From JBOFZL01 sp051655155 (lineage in GTDB: Bacteria; Bacillota; Clostridia; Peptostreptococcales; Filifactoraceae): DNA of 43,412 nucleotides. The stretch spans positions 1-43,412 of the forward strand of contig JBOFZL010000059.1 of assembly GCA_051655155.1 (NCBI GenBank), written 5' to 3'. How positions within the stretch are numbered: the first letter of the stretch is position 1; each line of letters begins with the position of its first letter. A model generated the notes under the pieces. That model made no database searches, had not been told where the DNA came from, and worked only from the letters and a program-made list of their open reading frames with translations. Positions 41,870 through 43,412 of this stretch are shown piece by piece. The position numbers and the translations under genes are program-made.

Positions 41870-43027
41870 TTATGCATATTTTTTAGCTATATCATTGTTA
41901 ATTGCATGTCCATAGTATAGTAAGTTAAATTTATTGTCTCCATTTCTTTCCAATATAATACTAATTGGTACATATTTTTTATCTCCTGTATCGGATGTTG
42001 ATGCATAAAGTTTGTCAAATTTAATATTAAACACATTCTCTGAAACTTTACTTATGCTTTTAATTTCAGGAGTTTGTCCAGAAAACACCATTGTATCATA
42101 GTTTGTGTAAATAAAAGACTCTTTTCCTTTAACCTTCACGAGAATATTAACATAATCTTCATAATATTTTCCGTCAAATTTAAACATGTCTCCATCTTCT
42201 AATTGAATATCCACCTTCAGCTTTTCCTTTAACCACTTATTCACTTCATTATTTTTGATTTTCCATGGATCTATACCAGCAATAGCAGAGTTATAATCTA
42301 CATCTAGTCCCTCATCTTTTCTTTCTTTTGAAGAAACCCATGCTCCATATGTTATGGCATGTGTATAACTTTCTCTATTTAGTTTATCGTAGTAAAATCC
42401 AGGAAAAATAGGCCATAGCGAATAATTTATAATTTCTTTTATTGTAGTAATTTCCTGTGTTGTTAAACCATTTACATTTATCTCATCCGACATAAGTACC
42501 CTTTCATCAATGGTTGGCTCTCTATAACTTTCTATCATTTCATCAACCGTAGGAATGTGGCTAGAGTCTATCAATACATATGAAGGAAATTCATCAGTCG
42601 TGGTATAGTATACTTTAGTCACTACATACCAATATGCTTCTTCTCCAAATATATTTGATATAACGTCTATTGGTACCATTGTTCTACCATCTATAGTTTG
42701 AATTGGTACATCCAAACTTATATTGGATTTAACCCCATCATTTGTAACTACTATAGTTTTGCTACCTATAGTAAGCTTAGTAACCATATTATTTTTTTTA
42801 ATTGTAGTCGTTTTTGTCCTTGCATCCCAAGTGACATCTGCCCCCATAGTGTTAGCTATAGTTGATATCGGTACAGGTGTCTTTCCACTCGGAATCATAG
42901 GAGCTTCCTCAGTTTCTAAAAATATATTTCGATAAATTACATTGGAATCATCTGCAAAAACAGTCCCAATCATGGATGAAAAAACAATGCATAGAGCCAA
43001 GGATAAACCTAACTTCATCTTGAACAT
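41870..43027 (-). CDS. Secreted protein with copper-amine-oxidase-type stalk domain
   Basis: The 385-aa protein begins with a signal peptide (LGLSLALCIVFSSMIGTVFA, cleavage near residue 25). Residues ~35-145 form a stalk domain: PVPISTIANTMGADVTWDAR, TTTIKKNNMVTKLTIGS and RTMVPIDVISNIFGEEAYW. This module is common on clostridial surface proteins and does not imply amine oxidase activity; no oxidase core is present. The remaining 240 residues have no motif I know; they contain many aromatic residues and a KFDKLYASTSDTGDKKYVPI segment. There is no SLH or membrane anchor, so it is likely secreted or loosely bound to the wall. AAGGAGAG precedes the ATG. Function unknown. Confidence 0.82.
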   Translation of the reverse strand: MFKMKLGLSLALCIVFSSMIGTVFADDSNVIYRNIFLETEEAPMIPSGKTPVPISTIANTMGADVTWDARTKTTTIKKNNMVTKLTIGSKTIVVTNDGVKSNISLDVPIQTIDGRTMVPIDVISNIFGEEAYWYVVTKVYYTTTDEFPSYVLIDSSHIPTVDEMIESYREPTIDERVLMSDEINVNGLTTQEITTIKEIINYSLWPIFPGFYYDKLNRESYTHAITYGAWVSSKERKDEGLDVDYNSAIAGIDPWKIKNNEVNKWLKEKLKVDIQLEDGDMFKFDGKYYEDYVNILVKVKGKESFIYTNYDTMVFSGQTPEIKSISKVSENVFNIKFDKLYASTSDTGDKKYVPISIILERNGDNKFNLLYYGHAINNDIAKKYA

Positions 43028-43136
43028 TTTAATCTCTCCTTACGTTTTGTATTAAGTTCTAACTTCTAGTTAGTAAAAAGAATATCTTTATTTAAAGTTA
43101 TAATAACAAACACTCTTGTTTTAATCAAGTATAAAA

Positions 43137-43170
43137 TAAGAGAAGGCTTACGAAATTTCCCCTTCTCTTT
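43137..43170 (-). terminator. Intrinsic terminator after the rightmost ABC ATPase gene
   Basis: AGAGAAGG (43139-43146) and CCTTCTCT (43161-43168) form an 8-bp stem. On the minus strand the T-rich stretch TATTTTAT follows. It lies 70 bases downstream of the ATPase stop codon. Confidence 0.7.
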
Positions 43171-43236
43171 CTCTTATATTGCTATTTTCTTATATATTAG
43201 ATTTATCCATTATGAAAAAATACCTTAACTCTATTA

Positions 43237-43412
43237 TCATACTATAGAATGAATTATCTTTCTTTTAGTTTCCATAAACTCATCACTAAGGTTATAATCT
43301 GAATTTTTTAATCTACAATCTACTATTATTTCTTCGGTTATTTGACCCGGTACTCCATTCATTATATATATTCTATCAGAAAGGTGAATAGCTTCATCTA
43401 TATCATGGGTTA
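43237..43412 (-). CDS. NitT/TauT-type ABC transporter ATPase, C-terminal fragment
   Basis: The frame enters from the right edge and ends with TGA at 43237-43239, giving 58 residues. It begins with the H-loop region THDIDEAIHLSDRIYIM, followed by GVPGQITEEIIVD. These features are typical of SsuB/TauB/NrtD-like ATPases of the NitT/TauT group. The rest of the gene and its permease lie outside the window. It is distinct from the compact ATPase at 9407-9964, which ends soon after the H-loop. Confidence 0.82.
   Translation of the reverse strand, partial: THDIDEAIHLSDRIYIMNGVPGQITEEIIVDCRLKNSDYNLSDEFMETKRKIIHSIV

Overview
The window is A+T-rich (about 30% G+C by eye) and fits a Clostridia-like member of the Bacillota. 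Supporting signs are strong AGGAGG-type ribosome binding sites with several TTG and GTG starts, SLH-domain and copper-amine-oxidase-stalk surface proteins, an HD-domain CCA-adding enzyme, separate SecD and SecF, and the gene order rimP-nusA-rnpM-ylxQ-infB-rbfA-nrnA-truB-ribF-rpsO-pnp. I cannot name the genus. No rRNA, tRNA, CRISPR array, insertion sequence or phage gene was seen.

Layout. 1-137 is the end of a FepC-like ABC ATPase on the + strand, closed by a shared terminator. 231-2888 (-) is a gamma-carbonic-anhydrase-like gene followed by secD and secF. 2996-7410 (-) runs UvrD helicase/exonuclease fusion, then M19 dipeptidase, then pyridoxal/pyridoxamine kinase. 7656-9964 (+) is a compact NitT/TauT-type ABC importer. 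10233-10907 (+) is an iron-sulfur-flavoprotein-like gene. 11265-12777 (-) is a CPBP membrane protease with an ATC-hydrolase-family protein. 12880-18221 (+) is a promoter, a cobalamin riboswitch, an intrinsic terminator and three genes of a NikABCDE/Dpp-type importer in which permease C and both ATPases form one polypeptide. 18375-23689 (-) holds a membrane HTH regulator, cca and a leucine-rich-repeat SLH surface protein. 23870-34893 (-) is the large translation/RNA operon. 34968-38707 (-) is a MacB/FtsX-like exporter pair. 38802-41580 (-) holds a small membrane protein and an S66-M42 peptidase pair. 41870-43412 (-) holds a stalk-domain secreted protein and the tail of another ABC ATPase.

The most notable unit is 12880-18221. 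A clear B12 box and core lie between a good sigma-A-type promoter and a terminator, directly before a lipoprotein of the nickel/peptide-binding family. The simplest reading is B12-repressed uptake of cobalt or a cobalt chelate. The whole transporter is reduced to three polypeptides (binding protein, permease B, and C-D-E fusion). Other points worth attention are the proofreading-type DEDDh exonuclease inserted into the 2B region of a UvrD helicase, a terminator-like hairpin in the rimP-nusA leader, a YlxQ tail that reads about 95 bases into infB, long in-frame tandem repeats in IF2, and plant-type leucine-rich repeats on an SLH-anchored protein.

All calls come from reading the sequence and the translated frames by eye. 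Family names are from recognised motifs, not from searches.
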